A stretch of DNA of 64,000 nt from Streptomyces sp. MMG1121. GTDB taxonomy: Bacteria; Actinomycetota; Actinomycetes; Streptomycetales; Streptomycetaceae. A program made the translations under genes and the position numbers. Numbering within the stretch: position 1 is the first letter of the stretch; each line of letters starts with the position of its first letter. This document shows positions 25,425-32,693 of the stretch, piece by piece. The notes beneath the pieces were generated by a model, which saw only the letters and a program-made list of their open reading frames with translations, did not search any database and was not told the origin of the DNA. Location of the stretch: positions 186,001-250,000 of the forward strand of contig NZ_LGDV01000118.1 in the NCBI RefSeq assembly GCF_001280015.1. Reading direction: 5' to 3'.

Positions 25425-25822
25425 GACGAGGTCGTTCCGCCGGTGGCCGAGCCCAGCGAGCCGACCGACGCGACCTTCACGCCCGCCTTGTGGCAGACCC
25501 AGTGCGGGTCGGGGCCCAGTTCCGGCTCGACGTCCAGCGCGTGCGGGTCGCCCGAGCCGCACACCGGGCACACCGGCCAGCGGCCGTACCGCTCCAGCAG
25601 CGCGTCCTGCACGTCCTGCGCGATCAGCCCGGCGACGTAGGCGACGCCGTCCGGCCACTGCTGGACCCACCAGCGGCGCTCCGCGACGGAGTCCTCGACG
25701 AGCGAGACGACGTCCGCGTGCGCGACCCCGCCGGCGACGAGATCGGCGAGGACCAGGGCGCGGGCGGCATGCAGCGCCTGCTCAAGGGGGCTGGCGGGAT
25801 TGACGGGCTCCATGGAACCCAT
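25421..25822 (-). CDS. Small Cys-pair protein upstream of DUF4031
   Basis: A 133-residue soluble protein. The first ~85 residues are helical with ERRWWVQQWPDG, and a Cys cluster follows: CPVCGSGDPHAL and HWVCH, which could bind zinc. I do not recognise the family. The ATG at 25822 has AAGGG eight bases upstream; ATG 25813 is an alternative. It forms a two-gene operon with DUF4031 and is divergent from murR, whose promoter lies right beside its start codon. Confidence 0.7.
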   Translation of the reverse strand: MGSMEPVNPASPLEQALHAARALVLADLVAGGVAHADVVSLVEDSVAERRWWVQQWPDGVAYVAGLIAQDVQDALLERYGRWPVCPVCGSGDPHALDVEPELGPDPHWVCHKAGVKVASVGSLGSATGGTTSS

Positions 25823-25833
25823 TGTGCGCACCC

Positions 25834-25865
25834 TTGACCGCCACACCGAACCGAAAATATCTTTC
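25834..25865 (+). promoter_or_regulatory. murR promoter with overlapping operator-like palindrome
   Basis: TTGACC (25834-25839) and TATCTT (25858-25863) are 18 bases apart and form a good promoter. The start site would be at about 25870, which is the GTG start codon itself, so the transcript is probably leaderless. A near-palindrome GAAAATATCTTTC (25853-25865) covers the -10 box, which fits self-repression by MurR. Confidence 0.55.
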
Positions 25866-25869
25866 ACCT

Positions 25870-26775
25870 GTGACCCAGGACGTGAAGGAAACTTTCGGCA
25901 GTCCGGGCGGTTCCCTCGCCGCGAAGGTGCGCACCCTCGCCCCTTCCATGACCCGGTCCATGCACCGCGTCGCCGAGGCCGTCGCGAACGACCCGGCCGG
26001 CTGCGCCGCCCTCACGGTCACCGGCCTCGCCGAGCTCACCGGCACCAGCGAGGCCACGGTCGTGCGCACCGCCCGGCTGCTCGGCTACCCCGGCTACCGG
26101 GACCTGCGGCTCGCCCTCGCCGGGCTGGCCGCGCAGCAGCAGTCGGGCCGGGCGCCGGCCATCACGACCGACATCGCGGTGGACGACCCCATCGCCGACG
26201 TCGTCACCAAGCTCGCCTACGAGGAGCAGCAGACCCTCGCCGACACGGCGGCCGGGCTCGACACCGTCCAGCTCGGCGCCGCCGTGACCGCGCTGACGGG
26301 CGCCCGGCGTACGGACGTGTACGGCATCGGCGCGTCCGGGCTGGTCGCCCAGGACCTCACCCAGAAGCTCCTGCGCATCGGCCTCATAGCCCACGCCCAC
26401 GGCGATCCGCATCTCGCGGTGACCAACGCGGTGCAGCTCCGGCCGGGCGACGTGGCGATCGCGATCACCCACTCCGGCTCGACGGGGGACGTCATCGAGC
26501 CGCTGCGGGTCGCCTTCGAGCACGGGGCCACCACCGTGGCCATCACCGGCCGGCCGGACGCGCCGGTCACCCAGTACGCCGACCACGTACTGACCACGTC
26601 CACCTCACGGGAGAGCGAGCTGCGGCCCGCCGCGATGTCCTCGCGGACGAGTCAACTGCTCGTGGTGGACTGCCTGTTCGTGGGAGTGGCCCAGCGGACG
26701 TACGAGACGGCGGCGCCCGCGCTGGCCGCGTCGTACGAGGCGCTGGCCCATCGGCATCGCACCAGCCCCAGGTGA
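25870..26775 (+). CDS. murR: RpiR/MurR-family transcriptional regulator
   Basis: A 301-residue regulator. Residues ~20-95 are the RpiR-type helix-turn-helix (LTVTGLAELTGTSEATVVRTARLLGY). Residues ~125-270 are a SIS sugar-phosphate-binding domain (YGIGASGLVAQD, GDVAIAITHSGSTGDV). The family senses phosphosugars; next to murQ it probably senses MurNAc-6-P or a related ligand. The GTG at 25870 is chosen because the promoter ends there; a longer frame to 25822 would cross the promoter. It is 58 bases ahead of murQ. Confidence 0.85.
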   Translation: MTQDVKETFGSPGGSLAAKVRTLAPSMTRSMHRVAEAVANDPAGCAALTVTGLAELTGTSEATVVRTARLLGYPGYRDLRLALAGLAAQQQSGRAPAITTDIAVDDPIADVVTKLAYEEQQTLADTAAGLDTVQLGAAVTALTGARRTDVYGIGASGLVAQDLTQKLLRIGLIAHAHGDPHLAVTNAVQLRPGDVAIAITHSGSTGDVIEPLRVAFEHGATTVAITGRPDAPVTQYADHVLTTSTSRESELRPAAMSSRTSQLLVVDCLFVGVAQRTYETAAPALAASYEALAHRHRTSPR

Positions 26776-26833
26776 GTACCAGCACGCGAACCCGGACCTG
26801 ACGAACCTGAAGAGCCTGAGAGAGCCGCCCCCC

Positions 26834-27757
26834 ATGACCTCGCATGACCTGCGCAGCCAGTTGGCCTCCCTGACCACCGAGGCCTTCCGCCCCGAACTCG
26901 CCGACATCGACCGTCTGCCCACCCTCGACATCGCCCGTCTGATGAACGGCGAGGACGCGGGCGTGCCCACCGCCGTCGCCGCGCAGCTCCCCCGGATCGC
27001 CGCCGCCATCGACGCCGCGGCCGAGCGGATGGCGAACGGCGGGCGGCTGATCTACGCCGGCGCCGGTACCGCCGGGCGGCTCGGGGTGCTGGACGCCTCC
27101 GAGTGCCCGCCCACCTTCAACACCGATCCCGCCCAGGTCGTCGGCCTGATCGCGGGCGGCCCCCCGGCCATGGTCACCTCGGTGGAGGGCGCCGAGGACT
27201 CCCGGGAGTCGGCGCGGCAGGACCTGGACGCGCTCAAGCTCACGGCGGACGACACCGTTGTCGGGATCTCCGCCTCGGGCCGTACCCCGTACGCGATCGG
27301 CGCCGTCGAACACGCCCGGGCGACAGGCGCGCTGACGATCGGCCTGGCCTGCAACGAGCACAGCGCGCTGGCGGCGGCCGCCGAGCACGGCATCGAGGTC
27401 GTGGCGGGGCCCGAGCTGATCACCGGCTCCACGCGTCTGAAGGCGGGCACCGCCCAGAAGCTGGTCCTCAACATGCTCTCGACCATCACGATGATCCGGC
27501 TCGGCAAGACGTACGGGAACCTGATGGTCGACGTCCGGGCCTCCAACGACAAGCTCCGGGCCCGTTCACGCCGTATCGTCTCGCTGGCCACGGGGGCGGG
27601 GGACGAGGAGATCGAGCGGGCACTCGCCGAGTCGGGCGGTGAGGTGAAGAACGCGATTCTCTCCCTCCTCGCGGACGTCGACGGCCCGACGGCCGCCCGC
27701 CTTCTGGAGGAGTCCGGCGGCCATCTGCGCGCCGCGCTGGCGCACACGCCCCGCTGA
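26834..27757 (+). CDS. murQ: N-acetylmuramic acid 6-phosphate etherase
   Basis: MurQ cleaves the lactyl ether of MurNAc-6-P to give GlcNAc-6-P and D-lactate. The 307-residue protein has the SIS fold with GAGTAGRLGVLDASECPPTF, where Glu90 corresponds to the catalytic Glu83 region of E. coli MurQ, and VEGAEDS with a second Glu at 118/121. The signature STRLKAGTAQKLVLNM is present. The product feeds NagA. The ATG at 26834 has GAGAGAG upstream. It sits between murR and the PTS gene on the same strand. Confidence 0.95.
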   Translation: MTSHDLRSQLASLTTEAFRPELADIDRLPTLDIARLMNGEDAGVPTAVAAQLPRIAAAIDAAAERMANGGRLIYAGAGTAGRLGVLDASECPPTFNTDPAQVVGLIAGGPPAMVTSVEGAEDSRESARQDLDALKLTADDTVVGISASGRTPYAIGAVEHARATGALTIGLACNEHSALAAAAEHGIEVVAGPELITGSTRLKAGTAQKLVLNMLSTITMIRLGKTYGNLMVDVRASNDKLRARSRRIVSLATGAGDEEIERALAESGGEVKNAILSLLADVDGPTAARLLEESGGHLRAALAHTPR

Positions 27758-27759
27758 CC

Positions 27760-27778
27760 CGCACGCTCGGGGCGTGCG
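27760..27778 (+). promoter_or_regulatory. Hairpin across the PTS gene start
   Basis: CGCACGC (27760-27766) pairs with GCGTGCG (27772-27778) around TCGGG, covering the GTG start codon at 27774. It could limit independent translation and favour coupling from murQ. Confidence 0.4.
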
Positions 27779-29366
27779 CAACGACCCCGCCTCCACCGCG
27801 ACCGCCGTCCTCGCCCTGGTCGGCGGCCCGGCCAACATCACCGACGTGGCCCACTGCATGACCCGCCTCCGCCTGACCCTCGCCGATCCGACGGCGGTGG
27901 ACGAGGAGGGCCTGCGGGCGGTACCCGGCGTAGTGGGCATCGTGTCCGACGGACCGTCCCGCCAGATCGTGCTCGGCCCCGGTGTGGTCGAGGAGGTCAC
28001 GGAGGAGGTGGCCGCACGGGTGGCTGCGGTCGGGCTCCGGGCGACCGAGGGCGGGGCGGAGGGAGCGGCGGGGGCGGAGGGGCTGGTGGCTTGGGGGGCT
28101 GCCGGGCGGGACTGGACCACCGGGACCGGGGCTGAGGAGGAGGCGCGGCGCCTCTGGCCTGCGAACGCCGGGGCCGGGGAGGAGACGGGCGGGTCGCTCG
28201 TCGGGCGGGCCCGGGCAGCCGACGGCGGAGCGGAGGCAGCGGCGCGGGAGTCCGTCCGGCGGCCCCGGCAGGCCGACGGCCGGCCGGGGCAGGCGGCTCC
28301 CCTCAAGGCCGTCCTGCGTCGGGTCGCCAACGTCTTCCTCCCGCTCATCCCCGCCCTGATCGGCTGCGGCATCCTGGCCGGCCTCAACGGGCTGCTGCTG
28401 AACGCCGGTTGGCTGCCCGGTCTGACCCCGGCCCTGTCCTCCGTCGCGTCCGCCTTCCTCGCGCTGATCGCGGTGTTCGTCGGCATCAACACCGCGCGCG
28501 AGTTCGGCGGCACGCCCGTGCTCGGCGGGGCGGTCGCGGCCGTCGTCGTGTACCCGGGGGTGGCGAAGGTGACGGTGTTCGGGGCCCAACTGGCCCCCGG
28601 GCAGGGCGGGGTGCTCGGCGCACTGGCGGCGGCGCTGCTCGCGACCCGCGTGGAGAAGTGGGTCCGGGGCCGGGTGCCGGGCGCGCTGGACGTCCTGCTC
28701 ACCCCCACGGTCACCGTCCTCGTTTCCGGACTGGTGACGCTGTACGGCCTGATGTACGCGGCCGGTGCGGTGGCCGGGGCGATCGGCACGGCGGCGGGCT
28801 GGCTCATGACCACCGCCGGGGCGGCCGCCGGACTGGTCCTGGGCGGCCTCTTCCTCCCGCTGGTCATGCTGGGCCTGCACCAGGCCCTCATCCCCATCCA
28901 CACCACGCTGATCGAGCAGCAGGGCTACACGGTCCTGCTGCCGCTGCTGGCCATGGCGGGCGCCGGTCAGGTGGGCGCGGCGCTCGCGGTGTACGTCCGC
29001 CTGAACCACGACACCTCGCTGCGTACGACGATCCGGTCGGCCCTCCCGGCGGGCCTGCTGGGCGTGGGCGAACCACTGATCTACGGCGTCTGCCTCCCCC
29101 TCGGGCGGCCCTTCCTGACCGCCTGCGCGGGCGGCGCGGCGGGCGGGGCGTTCGTCGGCTTCTTCGCGATGCTCGGCACCAAGGTCGGCGCGACGGCGAT
29201 CGGCCCGTCGGGCTGGGCCCTGTTCCCCCTGCTGACCGGCAACAGGGGCGCGGGCGCGGCGGTCGCCGTCTACGCGGGCGGCCTGCTCACCGGCTACGCG
29301 GTCGGCTTCGCCGCGACCTACCTCTTCGGTCTCCCCCGCCGCCCCCGAGTGGCCGCGACGACGTAA
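27774..29366 (+). CDS. murP: PTS EIIBC component, probably MurNAc-specific
   Basis: A 530-residue phosphotransferase permease. Residues 1-85 are an EIIB domain with the phospho-acceptor Cys28 in DVAHCMTRLR. Residues ~95-178 are a low-complexity linker rich in Gly, Ala, Glu and Arg. From residue ~178 an EIIC domain has about eight to ten membrane helices, with GEPLIYGV near residue 425. There is no EIIA domain, so a free EIIA such as Crr is needed. The order murR-murQ-EIIBC argues for MurNAc uptake with phosphorylation to MurNAc-6-P, but GlcNAc or another sugar cannot be excluded. It starts 17 bases after murQ. Confidence 0.85.
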   Translation: MRNDPASTATAVLALVGGPANITDVAHCMTRLRLTLADPTAVDEEGLRAVPGVVGIVSDGPSRQIVLGPGVVEEVTEEVAARVAAVGLRATEGGAEGAAGAEGLVAWGAAGRDWTTGTGAEEEARRLWPANAGAGEETGGSLVGRARAADGGAEAAARESVRRPRQADGRPGQAAPLKAVLRRVANVFLPLIPALIGCGILAGLNGLLLNAGWLPGLTPALSSVASAFLALIAVFVGINTAREFGGTPVLGGAVAAVVVYPGVAKVTVFGAQLAPGQGGVLGALAAALLATRVEKWVRGRVPGALDVLLTPTVTVLVSGLVTLYGLMYAAGAVAGAIGTAAGWLMTTAGAAAGLVLGGLFLPLVMLGLHQALIPIHTTLIEQQGYTVLLPLLAMAGAGQVGAALAVYVRLNHDTSLRTTIRSALPAGLLGVGEPLIYGVCLPLGRPFLTACAGGAAGGAFVGFFAMLGTKVGATAIGPSGWALFPLLTGNRGAGAAVAVYAGGLLTGYAVGFAATYLFGLPRRPRVAATT

Positions 29367-29482
29367 CACCCCACCCGCAGCGGTCGTTTGCCCGGCGTGA
29401 CGAGGAAGCCCCCCCGTTCTCAAGGCCGTGTCCCCGCTGTCGCTGCCCGACGCCGCCCCCGCGTGCGGCAAGGGAAGCCTCA

Positions 29483-30148
29483 TCAAGAAGCACGGGCACT
29501 GACGGGGGCGCGCCAGAGCAGGGTGTAGCGCCAGAAGAGCCGGCGGCGCAGCCGGGCGCCGGGCAGGATCCGGCGGGCCTCGCGGCCGATCTCGGTGAGG
29601 GTCAGCTCCGGGTCACGGGTGGGGGCGGTCATGGAGACCGGCCGCCGCGCCGTGGCCCGCCCCCGGTTCTTCACCCACCCGGTCAGCATGTTGAGCGGTA
29701 CCGCCGCCAGCCCGATCGCGTGGTCGAGGACGCCCTTGGGCCGGGCGCAGCCGACGACCACCAGGGTGCCGCCGGGCGCGAGTTCACGCCGGAAGCGGGT
29801 CAGGGCGTCGGCGCAGGGGAGGTGGTGGAGTACCGCGACGCAGGTGATGACGTCGTAGGGGCCGGCGGGCAGGCCGTGCGGGGCGGAGGCGAGCGCGTAG
29901 GTGACGGGGGCGGCCGCGTCGGTCAGCCGCCGGGCCTCCTCCAGCATCCGGGGCTCCGCGTCCGCCCCGACCACCGACTCCGCGCGCCCGGCCAGCAGCC
30001 GCACCAGATCCCCGCTGCCGCACCCCACGTCCAGGACGCGGCCGACCCTGCGGGGCAACTGCCGTAGCAGCCAACGGTGGTAGTGCGCGTTGTGGTCCCA
30101 GGGGTGGTCGGCGTTGAAGCGATGCAGGGCCTCGACCAGTCTGCTCAA
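29483..30148 (-). CDS. Class I SAM-dependent methyltransferase
   Basis: A 221-residue protein. The SAM-binding motif I is VLDVGCGSGDLVRLL near residue 38, and VVGADAEPRMLEEA supplies the acidic loop. Post I is VITCVAVLHHLP. The region after residue 150 has a hydrophobic stretch (GLAAVPLNMLTGW) and a basic tail, which may associate with lipid or a membrane. Methyl acceptor unknown. TTG at 30148 overlaps the stop of the 81-residue gene upstream, so they are coupled. Confidence 0.85.
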   Translation of the reverse strand: MSRLVEALHRFNADHPWDHNAHYHRWLLRQLPRRVGRVLDVGCGSGDLVRLLAGRAESVVGADAEPRMLEEARRLTDAAAPVTYALASAPHGLPAGPYDVITCVAVLHHLPCADALTRFRRELAPGGTLVVVGCARPKGVLDHAIGLAAVPLNMLTGWVKNRGRATARRPVSMTAPTRDPELTLTEIGREARRILPGARLRRRLFWRYTLLWRAPVSARAS

Positions 30149-30390
30149 TGGCTGCGCCTCTCCCGGTTCACCTGCCGCACCTTGACCCGCAGTTCCTCAC
30201 CGACGGACATCGCCCTCAGCACGTCCGTCAGCCGCTCGGCGGTACGGACATTGCAGCGCCCCAGGTCGACCAACGCGAACGGTTCATCGCTCGCGCCGGT
30301 CACCGGGTCGACGCACAGGGACGGCAACACGACACCGACCCCGGCGAGCGCGTCCCGCAGCGACTCCACGATCTCTTCGGTGGTGCGCAC
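30145..30390 (-). CDS. Small protein next to the XRE regulator
   Basis: An 81-residue soluble protein with no recognised domain. Visible blocks are VESLRDALAGVGVVLPSL, FALVDLGRCNVRTAERLTDVL and GEELRVKVRQVNRER. GTG 30390 is preceded by GGAGG at nine bases. It is divergent from the XRE-DUF397 pair across about 116 bases. Similar small genes often lie beside XRE/DUF397 pairs in Streptomyces, to my knowledge, but no role has been shown. Confidence 0.65.
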   Translation of the reverse strand: MRTTEEIVESLRDALAGVGVVLPSLCVDPVTGASDEPFALVDLGRCNVRTAERLTDVLRAMSVGEELRVKVRQVNRERRSH

Positions 30391-30506
30391 GTCCTCTGAC
30401 CTCCACGGTGAGTTCCGGTTTTGCTACATAGCGTGGTGGGCGGCTCGCTAGCCTGGCCAGATACGGCGCCCCAACAATCCCGTTTGTGCGAGAGGGAGCT
30501 GCTGCC

Positions 30507-31346
30507 ATGGCAGGACCGAAGAATCTGGACCCGTCGTCATCACCCCGGGCCCTGCTGGGCGCGGAGCTACGACACGCCCGCGAAAGAGCCGGACTGAGCC
30601 AGGAGGAACTGGGCCAACGGCTGTTCGTGAGCGGGTCGTTCATCGGTCAGCTGGAGGCGGGTACGAGACGGATGCAGCCGGAGCACGCGCGGATGCTTGA
30701 CGAAGCCCTGGGGACGAAGGGCTTCTTCACGCGGAACTGCAAGGCGGCGGCCAAATCGAAGTATCCGGAACACTTTGCGGAGGCAGCGGAGGCCGAAGCT
30801 CAGGCCACGGCGATCAGGCAGTACGCCCCACTGCTGATTCCCGGCTTGCTCCAGACCTCCGCGTACGCACGGGCCGTGTTCCGCGCGTACCGGCCGACAG
30901 CACCGGAGACGGAGATCAACGAGTTGGTCGCCGCCCGGATAGAGCGGGCCCACATCCTCGACGATCCAACAGAGCCGTTGTTGTGGATGGTGCTCGACGA
31001 AGCAGCCTTGCGGCGAGTGACCGGTGGGCGCGAGGTAATGACACAAGCGCTGAGTCACATCATCGATGTGATCCACCAGAACCGGGCCATCGTGCAGGTC
31101 CTGCCGTTCGGCGCAGGCGCGCACGCGTCAATGGAGGGCTCCATCAAGCTGATGGACTTCGAGGACGCCCCTCCCCTGCTCTACTTTGAGGGAGTTGGCA
31201 CGGGACGACTGGAGGACGACCCAGCCGTTGTCCGCTACCAGCGGCACACCTTCGAACTCCTCGCAGCGTGCGCACTCTCGCCGGAGAAGTCCTTGGCTGT
31301 CATCGAGGCGATGGCACAGGATTACGGCCATGAGGAGCATCCCTGA
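30507..31346 (+). CDS. XRE-family regulator with DUF5753 sensor domain
   Basis: A 279-residue protein. Residues ~15-75 are an XRE helix-turn-helix (LLGAELRHARERAGLSQEELG, FVSGSFIGQLEAGTR). Residues ~95-270 are the DUF5753 effector domain (IPGLLQTSAYARAVF, LLWMVLDEAALRR, IVQVLPFGAGAH). Streptomyces encode tens of these; the partner DUF397 gene overlaps its 3' end. They include regulators related to BldB/AbaA-linked development. The ATG at 30507 has GGGAG eight bases upstream. Codon use is slightly less GC-rich than that of its neighbours. Confidence 0.92.
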   Translation: MAGPKNLDPSSSPRALLGAELRHARERAGLSQEELGQRLFVSGSFIGQLEAGTRRMQPEHARMLDEALGTKGFFTRNCKAAAKSKYPEHFAEAAEAEAQATAIRQYAPLLIPGLLQTSAYARAVFRAYRPTAPETEINELVAARIERAHILDDPTEPLLWMVLDEAALRRVTGGREVMTQALSHIIDVIHQNRAIVQVLPFGAGAHASMEGSIKLMDFEDAPPLLYFEGVGTGRLEDDPAVVRYQRHTFELLAACALSPEKSLAVIEAMAQDYGHEEHP

Positions 31347-31530
31347 GTACGATCTGGACGCGGCTACCTGGCACAAGTCCAGCTACAGCGGCGGTAGCGG
31401 CGGCGACTGCCTCGAAGTGAACGACACCCACCCCGCCCTCGTCCCCGTCCGAGACTCGAAGACCCCCCACGGCCCGAAGCTCTTCTTCGGCTCCGCCGCC
31501 TGGGCCGCCTTCACGTCCTCCCTCAAGTGA
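31330..31530 (+). CDS. DUF397 protein, partner of the XRE regulator
   Basis: A 66-residue protein that fits the DUF397 pattern in full: ATWHKSSYSGG, then GDCLEV, VPVRDSKTP and FGSAAWAAF. It starts 17 bases before the XRE stop, in a different frame. Such pairs often act like regulator and antagonist; the DUF397 protein is thought to modulate the XRE partner by binding, which I infer here from context. Confidence 0.93.
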   Translation: MRSIPEYDLDAATWHKSSYSGGSGGDCLEVNDTHPALVPVRDSKTPHGPKLFFGSAAWAAFTSSLK

Positions 31531-31580
31531 CCGCCCGAAGCTCAAGCCTCGAGCGCCAAGCTCCTAACGTGCGGCCATAA

Positions 31581-31892
31581 GCAAACGGCCCCCGCCGGAC
31601 TACCTGCCCCGTCCACCACCCGGCCGCCCTGGTCCGCCGCCGCCTGACCGACAAGCTTCCGCCCGCCCCGCCGCCCACCCCGCCCACTCGCCGTCTTCTG
31701 GAGTGCGGCGAGTGCGGTGTGCCGGGGCGGCCGGAGGCGCTGGAGGGCGGGCTGTGCCGGGCGTGCCGGAGTGCGCTCTCCACCGGCAGCACGCACTCCA
31801 ACGCGCCCCTGACGGCTTCCGCGATCCGGTCATATGCAGATGGCATGCGTGCCGCGATCTTGCAGAGGCGACGAGACAGGGCACCGGGATGA
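31581..31892 (+). pseudogene. Remnant with two CxxC pairs, no start codon
   Basis: An open frame bounded by TAA at 31578-31580 and TGA at 31890-31892 translates with CPVHHPAALVRRRLTDKLPP, then LECGECGVPG and GGLCRACRSAL. The paired CxxC and the His-rich start look like the end of a real zinc-binding protein. No ATG, GTG or TTG lies before the conserved part and no ribosome site is seen, so this is probably the 3' remnant of a lost gene. Confidence 0.45.
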
Positions 31893-31951
31893 CCGGTCCT
31901 ACGGTCCGACGAGACCACTCCAGGGCACCATGGAAGGGAGGAGGCACGCAG

Positions 31952-32103
31952 ATGTCCGTCGAGGAATTCGAGGAACTCGTCCGCAGGGCTCCGAGGGAGC
32001 TGCCCGACCGGCTCCCCGCTACCCCTGGGGCGCTACCGTCGAACTGCCGCCCCCGGTCGGCATCACACTGGACACGGAGAAGCTGAAGGACTACGCGGAC
32101 TGA
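31952..32103 (+). pseudogene. Uma2-family endonuclease remnant
   Basis: The ATG at 31952 has a good GGAGG and encodes MSVEEFEELVRRAP, the N-terminus of Uma2-family (PD-D/ExK) proteins. Within ~20 codons the homology jumps, in another frame, to RYPWGATVELPPPVG and DTEKLKDYAD, the family's usual C-terminus, ending at 32103. The central ~130 residues, with the nuclease motif, are missing and there is a frameshift, so the gene is dead. Confidence 0.6.
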
Positions 32104-32104
32104 C

Positions 32105-32686
32105 ATGAACCACGCCCAGCTCACCACCCTAGGACGAGCCCTGCGCCTCCTCGGGGACCACGGGGACGAACTCACCGCCGACACCCCGGACGCCCGGCTG
32201 CACGAGATCAAGGCCGATCTGCGCCGGGCGCTCGACCTGGTGGAGGAGAGCGCCGTGAGCAAGGCGCCCACCACCCGGTGCCCCGAGCATCCGCAGGGGC
32301 CCGTGGACAAGAGCGCGCCCGATCTGTGTCTGCTGTGCGAGACCCGGCGCCGGGCCGCCCGCCGGTCGGAGTACCAGGGCCGGCCGAGCGCGGCCGAGCC
32401 CGTGGCCACCGCGCCCTCCCGGTACGGCGTCCGCGCCGACCGGCCCCAGCCCCAGCAGCGGTGGCTGCCGGAGTCGTGGAACGGGCAGGAGTGGCAACTG
32501 TGCGGGACACCCCGGCGGGACCGGCGTGAGGCCGAGACGTATCTCGCCGCCCAGCGGCGCTCCTCGCGGCCCGCGATGGCGTACCGGCTCGTGCACGAGT
32601 TCACCGACTACGAGGTGCTGCGCGTGTGGGGGACGCCCGTGCACGTCCCCATCGAGCCGATGAACAACCCGCTGGGCGATCTGTAG
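32105..32686 (+). CDS. Conserved protein of unknown function
   Basis: A 193-residue soluble protein. The N-terminal 50 residues are helical (LGRALRLLGDHGDEL, DLRRALDLVEES). CPEHP and CLLCE about 25 residues apart could bind metal. The C-terminal half is rich in aromatic residues (QRWLPESWNGQEWQLCG, YRLVHEFTDYEVLRVWGTPVHV). I do not recognise the family. The ATG starts two bases after the Uma2 remnant stop. Confidence 0.65.
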   Translation: MNHAQLTTLGRALRLLGDHGDELTADTPDARLHEIKADLRRALDLVEESAVSKAPTTRCPEHPQGPVDKSAPDLCLLCETRRRAARRSEYQGRPSAAEPVATAPSRYGVRADRPQPQQRWLPESWNGQEWQLCGTPRRDRREAETYLAAQRRSSRPAMAYRLVHEFTDYEVLRVWGTPVHVPIEPMNNPLGDL

Positions 32687-32693
32687 ACGCCCC

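Noticed and set aside
31523..31918. A 131-codon minus-strand frame in the remnant patch
   Set aside because: Arg/Ser-rich, no ribosome site, and antisense to a frame with paired CxxC motifs that looks more real.
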